DNA of 64,000 bases from JACMQX01 sp044225675 (GTDB taxonomy: Bacteria; Pseudomonadota; Gammaproteobacteria; Burkholderiales; Burkholderiaceae_C), in the NCBI GenBank assembly GCA_044225675.1, contig JBGAIH010000030.1:1-64000 (forward strand), read 5' to 3'. The notes beneath the pieces were generated by a model. That model saw nothing but the letters and a program-made list of their open reading frames with translations. It ran no database searches and was not told where the DNA came from. The translations under genes were made by a program, and so were the position numbers. Each line of letters starts with the position of its first letter. Position 1 is the first letter of the stretch. Below, piece after piece: positions 1 through 8,701 of this stretch.

Positions 1-218
1 CGTGGATCACGACGGGGCGGCGGCGCAGGCGATGGGCATGCCCCGATCATCCCAAACTTTCGGGGACGGCCCTCCAGCCGGACCCGCCTGCCGGCGGAGC
101 GCCACCTCCGCCTTCCCGAGAGCGAGTCCGGTTCTCCGGTGGCTGGAGCGACCTCAGGCAGCTCCAGCCACCGGAGGCGACTGCAGCGACAGGAAGCCGC
201 TGGAGAACCCGAGGCGCT
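1..218. other. Non-coding left edge, GC-rich
   Basis: No reading frame here looks like a real protein. Open frames on both strands are compositional and lack recognisable domains or a ribosome binding site. The only structure I see is the long perfect inverted repeat listed separately. The stretch is the 3-prime flank of the azoreductase gene; what lies to its left is outside the window. Confidence 0.5.
134..176. terminator. Perfect 16-bp hairpin downstream of azoR
   Basis: The arm at 134-149 (CTCCGGTGGCTGGAGC) is exactly complementary to the arm at 161-176, with an 11-nt loop. It starts 43 nt past the azoR stop codon on the minus strand, so a transcription-ending or mRNA 3-prime stabilising role is natural. 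There is no U-tract on either side, so it is not a textbook intrinsic terminator; a protein-binding palindrome is the alternative. Confidence 0.5.
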
Positions 219-869
219 TCAGGCAGCCAGCGTGGTGCGCGGCTGGTTCGCCGCGTCGGTCGTGATGCTCTTGATCTCGAGGCTGGCCGAGGCCAGTGCG
301 GCGGCGCGGGCCGCATCGCCCAGGGCCAGGCCTTCGGCGCGCACGATGCGCACGTCGGTGACGCCGAGGAAGCCGAAGACCGTCTGGAGATAGGACTCCT
401 GGTGCTCCATGGCACGGCCGCTGTCCGTGGTGGAGTACACGCCGCCCCGACTCACGGCCACGATCACCGTCTTGCCGCCGGCCAGGCCCTTGGGGCCCTT
501 GTCGGTGTAGGTGAAGGTGCGGCCCGGTTGCGCGATGCGGTCGATCCATGCGCGCAGTTGGGTCGGCACCGAGAAGTTGTACAGCGGCGCGCCGATCACC
601 ACCACGTCGGCGGCGAGGAACTGCGACACCAGCTTTTCCGACACCGCGTTCTCGCGGCGCTGCGCGTCCGTCAGCTCCTTGTCACCAGCCGGGGCGCGAA
701 AGCCCAGGGCATCGGCCGACAGGTGGGCCGGCGCGTCCTGCGCGAGGTCAAGGTAGTCCACCTGGGTGCCGGGATGGCTGGACTGCCATTCGGTGACGAT
801 CTGGCGGGTGAGCTGGCGCGAGGCGGAATTGCCGCCCAGGATGCTGGAGTCGATGTGGAGCAGTTTCAT
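219..869 (-). CDS. azoR: FMN-dependent NADH:quinone/azo oxidoreductase
   Basis: A 216-residue flavodoxin-like protein of the AzoR family, cytosolic, which in characterised members reduces azo bonds and quinones by two-electron transfer from NAD(P)H through FMN. Family marks: N-terminal MKLLHIDSS start; phosphate-binding loop at residues 8-17 (SSILGGNSAS); the FMN-contacting PLYNFSVP at 95-102; SRGGVY at 140-145. Length is normal. It is transcribed away from the LysR gene starting at 1026, and the 156-bp gap holds a palindrome likely to be that regulator's site. The likely role is detoxification of quinones or azo compounds; the physiological substrate cannot be read from sequence. Confidence 0.9.
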   Translation of the reverse strand: MKLLHIDSSILGGNSASRQLTRQIVTEWQSSHPGTQVDYLDLAQDAPAHLSADALGFRAPAGDKELTDAQRRENAVSEKLVSQFLAADVVVIGAPLYNFSVPTQLRAWIDRIAQPGRTFTYTDKGPKGLAGGKTVIVAVSRGGVYSTTDSGRAMEHQESYLQTVFGFLGVTDVRIVRAEGLALGDAARAAALASASLEIKSITTDAANQPRTTLAA

Positions 870-994
870 GATCGGAGTCCTTCAGGGTTGAGCGGTCTGG
901 GAAATGAAGTCAGGTCGCTTCGGCATCGGTCGACGCCATGGAATAGATTGTGTGGATTGATGAATCCTTTGATAAGTCTGTGAAACTGCGATAG

Positions 995-1016
995 ATTGTT
1001 CTATCTACAGAACAAT
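995..1016. promoter_or_regulatory. Candidate LysR operator between azoR and lysR
   Basis: Perfect inverted repeat: ATTGTTCT at 995-1002, six-base spacer, AGAACAAT at 1009-1016. It lies 10 bases ahead of the LysR start codon. The 9-mer ATAGATTGT occurs at 943-951 and again at 991-999, the second copy overlapping the palindrome. Dyads between a LysR gene and its divergent target are normally where the regulator binds; binding here is inference. Confidence 0.6.
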
Positions 1017-1025
1017 GAATGCGCC

Positions 1026-1943
1026 ATGCAGGACTTGAACGACATGCTTTTCTTTGCCGAAGTGGTCGACCAGGGCGGGTTTGCCGCCGCGTCGCGTTCA
1101 CTGGGCGTGCCCAAGTCCCGTCTGTCGCGGCGTGTGGCCGAGCTGGAGGCGCGGCTCGGCGTGCGGCTGATGCAGCGCACGACGCGCAAGCTGTCGCTGA
1201 CGCAGGCTGGCGAGCTGTTCCTGCGGCATTGCGTGGACATGCGCGACGCGGCCCAGGCCGCGACCGATGCGGTGGCGCAGATCCAGACCGAGCCGCGCGG
1301 CACCATCCGCGTGGCGTGCCCGATCACGCTGGCGCAAAGCGCAGTGGGGCGGCTCGTGCCGCGCTTTCTGGAGCGGCACCCGGGCGTCGTCGTGGAACTG
1401 CGGGTCAGCAACCGCGTGGTCGATCTGGTGGAGGAGGGCGTGGACGTCGCCCTGCGCGTGCGGCCCACGCTGGACGACAGCGGCAGTCTCGTCGTCAAGC
1501 AACTGGGCCTGACACGCGGGGTGCTGGTCGCCAGCCCGTCGCAGATCGCCCGCCAGGGGCAGCCACAAGGCATCGATGATCTCGGCCGGCTTGACTCGGT
1601 GGCGATGTCGGCGGTCGACGGCCGGGCGCAGCTGCGGCTGTTCGGGCCTGGCGGGGTCGAGCATCTGCTGACGCATCGCCCGCGCTACGTTGCCGACGAC
1701 CTGCTCACGCTCAAGGCCGCTGTGCAGGATGGCATCGGCATGTGCGGCCTGCCGGACTACATGTGCAGCGAAGCGCTGGCACGTGGACAACTGGTGGAGG
1801 TGCTGCCGGGCTGGGCGCCGGGCACGGCGCACGTGCACGCGGTGTTTCCCTCGCGGCGCGGGCTGGTGCCGGCCGTGCGGCGCTTTCTCGATTTCCTGGG
1901 CGAGAGCATGCTGGGAGAAGAACTCCGGCAGCTGGAGTTCTGA
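1026..1943 (+). CDS. LysR-family transcriptional regulator, divergent from azoR
   Basis: A 305-residue LysR-type regulator. Residues 1-60 form the winged helix-turn-helix (MQDLNDMLFFAEVVDQGGF, then a region with the A-SRSLGVPKSRLSRRVAELE pattern), followed by the periplasmic-binding-protein-like effector domain, starting around residue 90 at GTIRVACP. It is close to the group that controls quinone-responsive azoreductases and oxidoreductases. The start ATG at 1026 was chosen over an in-frame TTG at 996 because homologous proteins begin right at the M-DLN segment and because the palindrome occupies 995-1016. It probably regulates azoR and itself; the inducer is unknown. Confidence 0.85.
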   Translation: MQDLNDMLFFAEVVDQGGFAAASRSLGVPKSRLSRRVAELEARLGVRLMQRTTRKLSLTQAGELFLRHCVDMRDAAQAATDAVAQIQTEPRGTIRVACPITLAQSAVGRLVPRFLERHPGVVVELRVSNRVVDLVEEGVDVALRVRPTLDDSGSLVVKQLGLTRGVLVASPSQIARQGQPQGIDDLGRLDSVAMSAVDGRAQLRLFGPGGVEHLLTHRPRYVADDLLTLKAAVQDGIGMCGLPDYMCSEALARGQLVEVLPGWAPGTAHVHAVFPSRRGLVPAVRRFLDFLGESMLGEELRQLEF

Positions 1944-2008
1944 GCCCATTAAGTCGTTTGAGTTTGAAGAGGCCCTCCCCACAATGCCTGTATCCGCATT
2001 GAAGGGCC

Positions 2009-2596
2009 ATGACGCAATCCACCATCATCATCGTTCCGGGCTGGCGCGACTCCGGTCCGGGCCACTGGCAGAGCCTGTGGGCCGAGCGCCTGCCGGGCGC
2101 GCGCCGGGTGGTGCAGGACGACTGGATCTCGCCCACCCGCGCAGCCTGGGTGGGCGAGATCGCCCGCCAGGTCCTGGCGGCGCCCGGCCCGGTGGTGATC
2201 GCGGCGCACAGCCTGGGTTGCATCGCCACGACACACCTGCCGCCCGAGGCGGCCGCGCGCATCAGCGGCGCGCTGCTGGTGGCTCCTGCCGACCCTGAGC
2301 GCCGGGCCATCCTGAGCGACTTCGCGCCGGTGCCGTCGACGCGGCTGCCTTACCGCAGCGTCCTGGTGGCCAGCGGCAACGACCCGTACTGCCCCGTCCG
2401 GCTCGCGGGCGCCTACGCGCGGGCCTGGGGCAGCGAGTTCGTCCGGCTCAACGACGCGGGCCACATCAACATCGAATCGGGCCATGGTGAGTGGCCCCTG
2501 GGGCTTGCGCTCCTGCAATCGCTCACCGGCGACGCGGCTGCGGCATCTGCAGCCGCAGCGCCTTCCGTTTCTCAGCCTCCTTTGGAAACCGCATGA
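2009..2596 (+). CDS. RBBP9/YdeN-type alpha/beta hydrolase, first gene of the sulfate operon
   Basis: A 195-residue small serine hydrolase. The catalytic triad is readable: Ser68 in AHSLG, Asp125 in ASGNDPYCP, His152 in DAGHINIESGHGEWP. The N-terminal IIVPGW-DSGPGHW segment is typical of RBBP9/YdeN. Its stop codon overlaps the start of the sulfate-binding protein gene (ATGA at 2593-2596), so the two are translationally coupled and it opens the operon for sulfate uptake. Its substrate is unknown; the location suggests a hydrolytic step linked to sulfur supply, which is inference. The C-terminal 25 residues are Ala-rich and probably disordered. Confidence 0.8.
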   Translation: MTQSTIIIVPGWRDSGPGHWQSLWAERLPGARRVVQDDWISPTRAAWVGEIARQVLAAPGPVVIAAHSLGCIATTHLPPEAAARISGALLVAPADPERRAILSDFAPVPSTRLPYRSVLVASGNDPYCPVRLAGAYARAWGSEFVRLNDAGHINIESGHGEWPLGLALLQSLTGDAAAASAAAAPSVSQPPLETA

Positions 2597-3585
2597 ATCC
2601 CAGCATCCGTACCCTCGTCGCCGCCGGCCTCCTGGCGGCCTCCGGCCTGTCCTCCGCGCAGACCCTGCTCAATGCCTCCTACGACGTGGCCCGCGAGTTC
2701 TACAAGGACTACAACGCGGCCTTCGTGGCCCACTACAAGAAGACCACCGGCAAGGACGTGAAGATCGACCAGTCGCATGGCGGCTCCAGCGCGCAGGCCC
2801 GCGCCGTCAATGACGGGCTCGACGCCGACGTGGTCACGATGAACACCACCACCGACATCGAGTTCCTCGCGGGCAATGGCGTGGTGGCCAGGGACTGGGC
2901 GAAGAAGTTCCCCAACGACGCCTCGCCCACCACCTCGACCATGCTGTTCCTCGTGCGCAATGGCAATCCCAAAGGCATCAAGGACTGGGACGACCTCGTC
3001 AAGCCGGGCGTCCAGGTGGTCGTGGTCAATCCCAAGACGGGCGGCAACGGCCGCTATGCCTACCTGGCCGCCTGGGGCTATGTCCGCGAGAAGGGCGGCA
3101 CCGAGGCCCAGGCCGCCGATTTCGTGCGCAAGCTCTACGCCAACGTGCCCGTGCTGGGCAAGGGCGGACGCGACGCGACCAGCATCTTCCTGCAGCGCAA
3201 CACCGGCGACGTGCTGATCACCTTCGAGTCCGAGGTGCTGTCGATCGACAAGGAGTTCGGCGCCGGCAAGGTCGATGCCGTCTACCCGTCGGTGAGCATC
3301 GTCGCCGAGAACCCGGTGGCCGTGGTCGAGCGCACGGTCACCAAGAAGGGCACGGGCGACCTCGCCCGGGCCTACCTGCAGTGGCTGTACTCCGACGAAG
3401 CGCAGGAGATCGCGGCGCGCCATGCGCTGCGCCCGCGTTCGGCAGCCGTGCTCAAGAAGTACGAGGCCCAGTTCAAGCCGCTCAGGCTTTTCACCGTCGG
3501 CAAGTACTTTGGCTCGCTCAGTGAAGCGCAAAAGCTGCACTTCAACGACGGCGGCCAGTTCGACAAGCTCTACACCGTCAAGTAA
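2593..3585 (+). CDS. sbp: Periplasmic sulfate-binding protein of the ABC importer
   Basis: A 330-residue periplasmic receptor. The start at 2593 gives a clean signal peptide (MNPSIRTLVAAGLLAASGLSSAQ, cut near residue 23), whereas upstream in-frame starts lie in the hydrolase gene. The mature part begins TLLNASYDVAREFYKDYNAAF, a hallmark of the sulfate/thiosulfate-binding family, with SHGGSSAQARAV-DGL-ADVVT and the conserved NPKTGGNGRYAYLAAWGY segment. It delivers sulfate (possibly thiosulfate) to the CysT-CysW-CysA transporter encoded directly downstream (3-bp gap to cysT). Regulation by CysB is expected; the cysB gene is 12 kb away in this window. Confidence 0.93.
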   Translation: MNPSIRTLVAAGLLAASGLSSAQTLLNASYDVAREFYKDYNAAFVAHYKKTTGKDVKIDQSHGGSSAQARAVNDGLDADVVTMNTTTDIEFLAGNGVVARDWAKKFPNDASPTTSTMLFLVRNGNPKGIKDWDDLVKPGVQVVVVNPKTGGNGRYAYLAAWGYVREKGGTEAQAADFVRKLYANVPVLGKGGRDATSIFLQRNTGDVLITFESEVLSIDKEFGAGKVDAVYPSVSIVAENPVAVVERTVTKKGTGDLARAYLQWLYSDEAQEIAARHALRPRSAAVLKKYEAQFKPLRLFTVGKYFGSLSEAQKLHFNDGGQFDKLYTVK

Positions 3586-3588
3586 GCC

Positions 3589-4461
3589 ATGGGTGCCGCC
3601 ATCTCCATCGCGCCGCCCGGGCCGGTGCGGCCGCGCCGCGCGGCGCGGCGCGTGCTGCCGGGCTTCAAGCTCACGCTGGGCTACACGCTGCTGTACCTGA
3701 GCCTGATCGTGCTGATCCCGCTGTCGGCGCTGGTGTTCAAGACCCTGTCGCTCAGCTGGGACCAGTTCTGGGCGGCGGTCAGCAGCCCACGTGTGCTGGC
3801 GTCCTACCGCCTGACCTTCGGCGCCTCCTTGCTGGCGGCCCTGGTGAATGTGGTGTTCGGCCTGCTGGTGGCCTGGGTGCTGGTGCGTTACAGCTTTCCG
3901 GGCAAGAAAATCGTCGACGCGCTCGTGGACCTGCCGTTTGCGCTGCCGACGGCCGTGGCCGGCATCTCGCTCACGGCGCTGCTGGCCAGCAACGGCTGGA
4001 TCGGGCAGTACCTGGAGCCGCTGGGCATCAAGGTCGCGTTCACGCCGGCCGGGGTGGTGGTCGCGCTGATCTTCATCGGCCTGCCGTTCGTCGTGCGCAC
4101 GGTGCAGCCGGTGCTCGAAGACGCCGAGAAGGAACTCGAGGAAGCCGCCACCTGCCTGGGCGCGACCCGCTGGCAGACCTTCACCCGGGTGATCTTTCCG
4201 TCCATCGCGCCTGCGCTGCTCACCGGCTTTGCCATGGCTTTCGCGCGTGCGATCGGCGAGTACGGCTCGGTGATCTTCATTGCCGGCAACATGCCGATGG
4301 TGTCGGAGATCACGCCGCTCATCATCATCGGCAAGCTCGAGCAGTACGACTACGCCGGCGCCACGGCGGTGGCCGTGGTGATGCTGCTGATTTCCTTTGC
4401 CCTGCTGCTGGTCGTCAACGGCTTGCAGGCCTGGCAACGCCAACGTTCGGGGGGCGCATGA
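3589..4461 (+). CDS. cysT: Sulfate ABC transporter permease CysT (CysU)
   Basis: A 290-residue inner-membrane permease with about six transmembrane helices, starting after a basic cytoplasmic N-terminus (residues 1-25). The cytoplasmic coupling loop EEAATCLGATRWQTFTRVIFP is the EAA motif that docks on the ATPase. Near the C-terminus, FARAIGEYGSVIFIAGNMP is typical of sulfate and molybdate permeases. It pairs with CysW, whose start codon overlaps its stop by four bases (ATGA, 4458-4461). Length is normal for the family. Confidence 0.93.
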   Translation: MGAAISIAPPGPVRPRRAARRVLPGFKLTLGYTLLYLSLIVLIPLSALVFKTLSLSWDQFWAAVSSPRVLASYRLTFGASLLAALVNVVFGLLVAWVLVRYSFPGKKIVDALVDLPFALPTAVAGISLTALLASNGWIGQYLEPLGIKVAFTPAGVVVALIFIGLPFVVRTVQPVLEDAEKELEEAATCLGATRWQTFTRVIFPSIAPALLTGFAMAFARAIGEYGSVIFIAGNMPMVSEITPLIIIGKLEQYDYAGATAVAVVMLLISFALLLVVNGLQAWQRQRSGGA

Positions 4462-5438
4462 GCCATCCTTCCCATCCGGTCGCGCGCGCCGGCACCACCG
4501 AGGCGCCCTGGGTCCGCCGCACGCTGATCGCGCTGGCGCTCGGCTTCATGCTGCTGTTCCTCGTGCTGCCGCTGGCCGCCGTCGGGGCCGAGGCGTTGCG
4601 CAAGGGCTGGGACGCGTACTTTGCCGCGCTCAAGGAGCCCGACGCCTGGGCGGCGATCCGCCTCACGCTGATCACCGCCGCCATCGCCGTGCCACTGAAC
4701 CTCGTGTTCGGCGTCGCCGCAGCCTGGGCGGTGGCCAAGTACGAGTTCCGTGGCAAGGCCTTTCTCACCACGCTGATCGACCTGCCGTTCTCGGTGTCGC
4801 CGGTGGTGGCGGGACTGATCTACGTGCTGATGTTCGGCGCTCAGGGCTGGATCGGCCCGTGGCTGGCCGCGCACGACATCAAGATCGTGTTTGCCGTGCC
4901 GGGCATCGTGCTGGCCACCGTGTTCGTGACCTTTCCGTTCATTGCGCGCGAGCTGATCCCGCTGATGCAGGCCCAGGGCAGCGAGGAGGAGCAGGCCGCC
5001 ATCGTGCTCGGCGCGACCGGCTGGCAGACCTTCTGGCACGTCACGCTGCCGAACATCAAGTGGGGCCTGATCTACGGCGTGATCCTGTGCAATGCGCGGG
5101 CCATGGGTGAGTTCGGCGCGGTGTCGGTCGTCTCGGGACACATCCGCGGGCAGACCAACACGATGCCGCTGCACGTGGAGATTCTCTACAACGAGTACCA
5201 GTCCGTCGCGGCCTTTGCCGTGGCCTCGCTGCTGGCTCTGCTGGCCCTGGTGACGCTGGTGGTCAAGTCGGTTGCCCAGTGGCGCCAGGAGCGCGACTTC
5301 GCGGCGGCGGCCGAACTGCCGCCGGAGCGCCCGTCCGCGCCCACGCCGCCCGGTCCGCCGACGCCGTCCAAGGGGCGGGCCACGGCGGCGGCCGCCGTGG
5401 CGGCGCAGCCCACGCTTTTTCCGTCCCCGCTGGTGTGA
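4458..5438 (+). CDS. cysW: Sulfate ABC transporter permease CysW
   Basis: A 326-residue partner permease of CysT in the sulfate importer. Helices span roughly residues 25-280; the EAA loop reads EEQAAIVLGATGWQTFWHVTLPNIKWG, and NARAMGEFGAVSVVSGHIRGQTNTMPLHVEILYNEY is a strong CysW signature. The C-terminal ~50 residues form a Pro/Ala-rich cytoplasmic tail (RPSAPTPPGPPTPSK) longer than in enteric CysW and probably disordered. Its stop is followed by a 67-nt gap holding a hairpin before cysA. Confidence 0.93.
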   Translation: MSHPSHPVARAGTTEAPWVRRTLIALALGFMLLFLVLPLAAVGAEALRKGWDAYFAALKEPDAWAAIRLTLITAAIAVPLNLVFGVAAAWAVAKYEFRGKAFLTTLIDLPFSVSPVVAGLIYVLMFGAQGWIGPWLAAHDIKIVFAVPGIVLATVFVTFPFIARELIPLMQAQGSEEEQAAIVLGATGWQTFWHVTLPNIKWGLIYGVILCNARAMGEFGAVSVVSGHIRGQTNTMPLHVEILYNEYQSVAAFAVASLLALLALVTLVVKSVAQWRQERDFAAAAELPPERPSAPTPPGPPTPSKGRATAAAAVAAQPTLFPSPLV

Positions 5439-5478
5439 AGGCCCTGCGGCCCGAGTCACCCGCCCGACGCAGTTGGAA

Positions 5479-5500
5479 GGCGCGAAGCGCGCCAGGAGAG
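5479..5500 (+). promoter_or_regulatory. Hairpin abutting the cysA ribosome binding site
   Basis: GGCGCG at 5479-5484 pairs with CGCGCC at 5488-5493 around a three-base AAG loop. The next bases are the Shine-Dalgarno AGGAGAG (5494-5500), six bases before the cysA ATG at 5506. Such a hairpin can shield upstream mRNA ends or tune initiation at cysA; no experimental basis is available. Confidence 0.4.
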
Positions 5501-5505
5501 TTCAG

Positions 5506-6624
5506 ATGAGTATCGAAATCCGCAACGTCAGCAAGCAGTTCGGCGACTTCCACGCCCTGCGCGACGTGTCGCTGGACATCCAGTCCGGCGAACTGGTCGC
5601 GCTGCTCGGCCCCTCGGGCTGCGGCAAGACCACGCTGCTGCGCATCATCGCGGGCCTGGAGACGTCCGACCACGGCAACATCCTTTTCTCGGGCGAAGAC
5701 AAGACGGGCGTCGAAGTGCGCGAGCGCAACGTCGGCTTCGTGTTCCAGCACTACGCGCTGTTCCGCCACATGACGGTGTTCGAGAACGTGGCCTTCGGTC
5801 TGCGCGTCAAGCCGCGCGGCCAGCGCCCGTCGGAGGCCCAGATCCGCAAGAAGGTCCATGACCTGCTGAACCTGGTGCAGCTCGACTGGCTGGCCGACCG
5901 CTTCCCCTCGCAGCTGTCGGGCGGCCAGCGTCAGCGGATCGCCCTGGCGCGCGCGCTGGCGGTGGAGCCGCAGGTGCTGCTGCTCGACGAGCCTTTCGGC
6001 GCGCTCGACGCCAAGGTGCGCAAGGAACTGCGCCGCTGGCTGCGCCGCCTGCACGACGAGCTGCACGTGACCAGCATCTTCGTGACGCACGACCAGGAGG
6101 AAGCGCTGGAAGTCGCCGACCGCGTGGTGCTGATGAACAGCGGCCGGGTGGAGCAGGTGGGCTCGCCGCAGGAGGTCTGGGACCATCCGGCCAGCCGCTT
6201 CGTCTACGGCTTTCTCGGTGACGTCAACACCTTCCATGGCCGGGCTCACCGCGGCGAGGTGCAGCTCGAAGGCATGCAGCTGTCGGCGCCCGAGCATGCC
6301 GATGCCGACAACGCCAAGGCTCTGGCCTATGTGCGCCCGCACGACCTGGACGTCGCACGCTACTCGCCGGGCCAGGCCCTGGGGGCGGACGGGCGCACCA
6401 GCGGCATCGTGGTGCAGCTGTCGCGCGCCATCGTGGTCGGGCCGATCGCCCGGCTGGAACTTATTGCGGCCGATGACACCAAATCATTGGACAATCCGTC
6501 CGGAGAGTCCCTGATCGAGGCGCAGATTCCTGCGCAGCAGTACAGGGACCTCGGACTCGTGGAGGGTGAGACGCTGGTGGTGACGCCGCGCCGGGCCCGT
6601 GTGTTTGTGGAGAGCGCTGCCTGA
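5506..6624 (+). CDS. cysA: Sulfate/thiosulfate ABC transporter ATPase
   Basis: A 372-residue ATPase that powers the CysTW permease. Walker A GPSGCGKT at residues 35-42, Q-loop in FVFQHYALFRHMTVFENV, signature LSGGQRQRIALARAL from about residue 137, Walker B LLLDEPFGALDAKVR near 158, and the switch His in IFVTHDQEEALEVADR. A C-terminal TOBE-like regulatory region follows (about residues 235-372). The start at 5506 was chosen because of the AGGAGAG six bases before it and the family start MSIEIRNVSKQFG; a longer open frame upstream is the cysW tail in another frame. It is the last gene of the sulfate operon. Confidence 0.95.
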   Translation: MSIEIRNVSKQFGDFHALRDVSLDIQSGELVALLGPSGCGKTTLLRIIAGLETSDHGNILFSGEDKTGVEVRERNVGFVFQHYALFRHMTVFENVAFGLRVKPRGQRPSEAQIRKKVHDLLNLVQLDWLADRFPSQLSGGQRQRIALARALAVEPQVLLLDEPFGALDAKVRKELRRWLRRLHDELHVTSIFVTHDQEEALEVADRVVLMNSGRVEQVGSPQEVWDHPASRFVYGFLGDVNTFHGRAHRGEVQLEGMQLSAPEHADADNAKALAYVRPHDLDVARYSPGQALGADGRTSGIVVQLSRAIVVGPIARLELIAADDTKSLDNPSGESLIEAQIPAQQYRDLGLVEGETLVVTPRRARVFVESAA

Positions 6625-6663
6625 GACTGGCGAAGAAGCGGCGCCTCCGGTTGAAGGATCGCA

Positions 6664-7170
6664 ATGCTTCTGAGCTTTCTGGACGCGTACCCGCGTCGTG
6701 CGCTGGCGCTGGTCTGCGCCGTCTGTGTCGGCCTTCTGGCCTTTGGCCTCTATCTGCAGCATGTCGTCGGCCTCGAGCCCTGCCCGATGTGCATCGTCCA
6801 GCGCTATGCGCTGGTGCTGGTGGCTCTGGTGGCCGGCGTGACGGCTGTGTTCAAGGGGCGCGTGGCCCATCTGCTGGGCATCGGCATCGCGGTGTTGCTG
6901 TCGGCCGGCGGGGCATTCACCGCCGCGCGCCAGAGCTGGCTGCAGTGGTATCCGCCTGAAGTCGCGTCCTGCGGCCGCGACTTCTACGGCATGATCGAAA
7001 CCTTCCCGCTCAAGCGCGCGATCCCGATGATCTTCCGTGGCAGCGGCGACTGCACCAAGGTCGACTGGACCTTCCTGGGCGGCTCGATCGCCAACTGGTC
7101 GTTCGTCTGGTTCATGCTGCTCATCCTCGGCCTCGGGCTGCTGGCCGTGCGGCGCCTCAAGGCGCGCTGA
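6664..7170 (+). CDS. dsbB: Disulfide bond formation protein B
   Basis: A 168-residue inner-membrane quinone reductase that reoxidises DsbA. Four transmembrane helices are visible. The first periplasmic loop carries the CxxC pair (Cys40, Cys43 in EPCPMCIVQRYAL); the second carries Cys104 (VASCGRDF) and Cys131 (GDCTKVDW), the full set of four catalytic cysteines. It lies 39 nt past cysA on the same strand and could be co-transcribed. It ends tail-to-tail with argA, only 15 nt away, with no clear terminator between them. Confidence 0.95.
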   Translation: MLLSFLDAYPRRALALVCAVCVGLLAFGLYLQHVVGLEPCPMCIVQRYALVLVALVAGVTAVFKGRVAHLLGIGIAVLLSAGGAFTAARQSWLQWYPPEVASCGRDFYGMIETFPLKRAIPMIFRGSGDCTKVDWTFLGGSIANWSFVWFMLLILGLGLLAVRRLKAR

Positions 7171-7185
7171 CCCGGCGCCTCTGCG

Positions 7186-8535
7186 TCAGCCGAGCTTCTT
7201 GACGAGCACGAGGCTCTTGCGGTCCCAGTTGTACTTGCGCTTGCGTGCCTCGGGCAGCCAGTCGGGGTCGACCTGGACGAAGCCGCGCTTGAGGAACCAG
7301 TGCATGGTTCGCGTGGTGAGCACGAAGATGCTCTGCAGTCCCATGGCCCGGGCCCGCTGCTCGATTCGCTTGAGGATCTTCTCGCCATCGCCCTGGCCCT
7401 GGCTTTGCGGCGACACCGTGAGGGCGGCCATCTCGCCCGTGCGGGCCTCGGGGTAGGGGTAGAGCGCCGCGCAGGCGAAGATCACGCCGTCGTGCTCGAT
7501 GATGGTGTAGTTGGCCGCGTCGCGCTCGATCTCGGTGCGGCTGCGCTTGACGAGCGTGCCGTCCTTCTCGAACGGCTCGATCAACTGCACGATGCCGGCG
7601 ACGTCGTCCCCCGTGGCCTCGCGCAGGCTTTCGAGCTTCTCGTCGATCACCATGGTGCCGATGCCGTCATGGACGTAGATCTCGAGCAGCAGCGAGCCGT
7701 CGGTGGCAAAGGGCAGGATGTGGCTGCGCTCCACGCCGGCCTTGCAGGCCTTGACGCAATGCTGCAGGTAGAAGGCGCTGTCGGTCGGCTGCTGCGGTGC
7801 GGGCAGGCGCGCCAGGAGCTTTTCGGCCGCGTCCAGCGGCAGCTCGGTGTCGATCGGGTTGTCATCGCCTTCAGGTGCCGTCGGGTCCATGCGGATGCCC
7901 GGAATCTCGGTCAGGAAGATCAGCTTGTCGGCCTGCAGCGCGATCGCCACCGAGGTGGCGACCTCTTCCATGGCCAGGTTGAAGGCCTCGCCAGTCGGCG
8001 AAAAGCCGAACGGCGAGATCAGCACCATGGCGCCGAAATCCAGCGTGTGCACGATGCCCGCGACGTCGACCTTGCGCACCAGGCCGGAGTGCTGGAAGTC
8101 GATGCCGTCGACCACGCCCACCGGCCGCGCCGTGATGAAGTTGCCCGAGATCACCCGGACCGTCGAGCCGGCCATGGGCGTGTTGGGCAAGCCCTGGCTG
8201 AAGGCTGCCTCGATTTCATAGCGCAGCTGGCCCGCAGCCTCCTGGGCGCAGTCGAGCGCCACCATGTCGGTGATGCGCATGCCGTGCGAGTAGCGGGCCT
8301 CGTGCCCCTTGGCGCGCAGCTGTTCGTTGACCTGCGGCCGGAAGCCGTGGACCAGGACGATCTTCACCCCCATGCTCTGGATCAGCGCCAGGTCCTGGGC
8401 CAGGTGCTGGAGCTTGCCGGCCGCGATGGCCTCGCCCGCGATGCCCACCACGAAGGTCTTGCCGCGATGCATGTGGATGTAGGGCGCGACCGAGCGGAAC
8501 CACGGCACGAAGGTGAAATTGAAAACGGCGGACAT
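7186..8535 (-). CDS. argA: N-acetylglutamate synthase
   Basis: A 449-residue enzyme that acetylates glutamate in the first step of arginine synthesis. An amino-acid-kinase-fold domain (about residues 20-280, FVVGIAGEAI, GFRPQVNEQL, GNFITARPVGVVDGIDF) is joined to a C-terminal GNAT acetyltransferase domain (about 300-440, with GEMAALTVSPQSQGQGDGEKILKRIE as the acetyl-CoA loop). The start at 8535 gives the usual N-terminus M-AVFNFTFVPWFRSVAPYIH; the open frame runs 28 codons further upstream without family similarity. It is divergent from the GGDEF-like gene at 8702. Arginine feedback is expected from the family. Confidence 0.93.
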   Translation of the reverse strand: MSAVFNFTFVPWFRSVAPYIHMHRGKTFVVGIAGEAIAAGKLQHLAQDLALIQSMGVKIVLVHGFRPQVNEQLRAKGHEARYSHGMRITDMVALDCAQEAAGQLRYEIEAAFSQGLPNTPMAGSTVRVISGNFITARPVGVVDGIDFQHSGLVRKVDVAGIVHTLDFGAMVLISPFGFSPTGEAFNLAMEEVATSVAIALQADKLIFLTEIPGIRMDPTAPEGDDNPIDTELPLDAAEKLLARLPAPQQPTDSAFYLQHCVKACKAGVERSHILPFATDGSLLLEIYVHDGIGTMVIDEKLESLREATGDDVAGIVQLIEPFEKDGTLVKRSRTEIERDAANYTIIEHDGVIFACAALYPYPEARTGEMAALTVSPQSQGQGDGEKILKRIEQRARAMGLQSIFVLTTRTMHWFLKRGFVQVDPDWLPEARKRKYNWDRKSLVLVKKLG

Positions 8536-8701
8536 CAGCGCTTTCGGGGCGATTTCAGGGCAGGGTGGACGGGGCCGCCACGGCACAGGGCACATGGAGC
8601 GGGGGGCATGTTGCGCCAAAGTGTAAAGGATGCACCGGATCGGTGCCGCAGGTGCCTTGCGTCATTGCCTTGCTCGCCGGCCCTGTGTATCGTTGGGCCC
8701 G

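Noticed and set aside
1..265. Open frame at the left edge (87 codons)
   Set aside because: Low-complexity Arg/Pro/Ala product crossing a hairpin; overlaps the azoR end.
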